This document shows, piece by piece, positions 43,388 through 43,774 of a stretch of DNA of 43,774 nucleotides. This DNA is from Parabacteroides sp. GTDB lineage: Bacteria > Bacteroidota > Bacteroidia > Bacteroidales > Tannerellaceae. The position numbers and the translations under genes were made by a program. The notes below the pieces were generated by a model that worked only from the letters and a program-made list of their open reading frames with translations, did not search any database and was not told where the DNA came from. Positions within the stretch are counted from its first letter, which is position 1. The number at the start of each line of letters is the position of its first letter. The stretch spans positions 1-43,774 of the forward strand of contig JAGPJL010000006.1 of NCBI GenBank assembly GCA_018054455.1. The letters run 5' to 3'.

Positions 43388-43774
43388 TTATTCTTCAGCC
43401 TGACTCGCTTCGTAGGTTTTCAACAACTTATCCTGAACATCTGCTGGTACCAGTTCGTAATTGGCAAACTTCATGGTAAAAGATGCACGACCGCCGGTAA
43501 TAGAACTCAACGAAGTCGAATAAGAAGCCATTTCCTTTAAAGGAACTTTAGCCGATAATTTTTCGTACCCTTTTTCACTGCTCATCCCCATAATCAATGC
43601 CCGGCGTCCTTGAAGGTCACCCATTACATCTCCCAAATAATCAGCAGGAACGGAAACCTCCACATCGTATACAGGCTCCAGAATCTTTGGTCCGGCTTCC
43701 TTAAAAGCAGTACTGAACGCATTACGACCGGCAAGCATGAACGAAATTTCATTACTGTCTACCGGGTGCATTTT
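43388..43774 (-). CDS. Elongation factor G, C-terminal part (5' end beyond window)
   Basis: About 128 codons of the C-terminus are present and the frame is open to the right edge. The sequence covers the end of domain IV (HPVDSNEISFMLAGRNAF) and domain V (ILEPVYDVEVSVPADYLGDVMGDLQGRRALIMGM, then SSITGGRASFTMKFANYELVP). This is EF-G, the GTPase for translocation. The sequence looks more like a secondary Bacteroidota EF-G paralogue than the str-operon copy, and no rpsG/tufA neighbours are seen, but without the GTPase domain this is uncertain. Confidence 0.88.
   Translation of the reverse strand, partial: KMHPVDSNEISFMLAGRNAFSTAFKEAGPKILEPVYDVEVSVPADYLGDVMGDLQGRRALIMGMSSEKGYEKLSAKVPLKEMASYSTSLSSITGGRASFTMKFANYELVPADVQDKLLKTYEASQAEE

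Overview
The window is about 43.8 kb of a Bacteroidota chromosome, most likely a member of the Bacteroidales. Three things point there. Many genes are preceded by the Bacteroidota-type -7 box (TAnnTTTG) rather than a sigma70 -35/-10 pair. The gene content is typical of the group (type III glutamine synthetase, DPP III, DUF5009, DUF4251, DUF6922). GH30 and DPP III carry lipoprotein signals. The genus is not resolved. Gene density is high, there are no rRNA, tRNA, IS or CRISPR features that I can see, and most transcription units end in clear hairpin terminators.

Layout. 1-6.1 kb: the end of a DUF4251 protein, a PMCA-type Ca2+ ATPase, a DUF6922/AbiEii toxin-antitoxin-like pair, and an ECF sigma / membrane anti-sigma / secreted protein operon. 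6.1-20 kb: mainly housekeeping genes (ZIP metal transporter, groES-groEL, GH30 lipoprotein, hisS, a Zn peptidase, fur-purA, DPP III with an AlkD-like protein, DUF5009 acyltransferase, mnmA). 20.2-31.5 kb: one tightly packed minus-strand operon for respiratory nitrate reduction. 31.7-32.4 kb: a divergent Crp/Fnr-type regulator. 32.4-33.0 kb: a 590-base gene-free interval with a 66-bp perfect palindrome built from 22-bp repeats, a G-quadruplex motif and two strong hairpins. 33-43.8 kb: prs, a GH13 alpha-amylase-family enzyme, a patatin, glnN, a Tat-targeted sugar isomerase-like protein, a MATE pump, an LpxH-like phosphoesterase with a glycosyltransferase, and the C-terminal part of an EF-G.

The nitrate operon is the standout. 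In transcription order it reads: ECF-transporter-S-like membrane protein, mobA, narK, narG, narH, narJ, narI, TonB-dependent receptor, THEP1-like P-loop NTPase. Four junctions overlap by 4 bases and the others are separated by 3 to 23 bases, so the non-nar genes are clearly part of the unit. NarG, NarH and NarI retain the E. coli-type cofactor ligands. MobA supplies the bis-MGD cofactor. I infer that the TonB receptor, the small NTPase and the multi-spanning membrane protein form an uptake module for a metal or cofactor that NarGHI needs, with molybdenum the leading guess and iron/haem the alternative. The central genes sampled are visibly more GC-rich (about 53-65% in sampled lines) than flanking genes (about 40-42%), which suggests horizontal acquisition. 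No nitrite reductase lies in the window.
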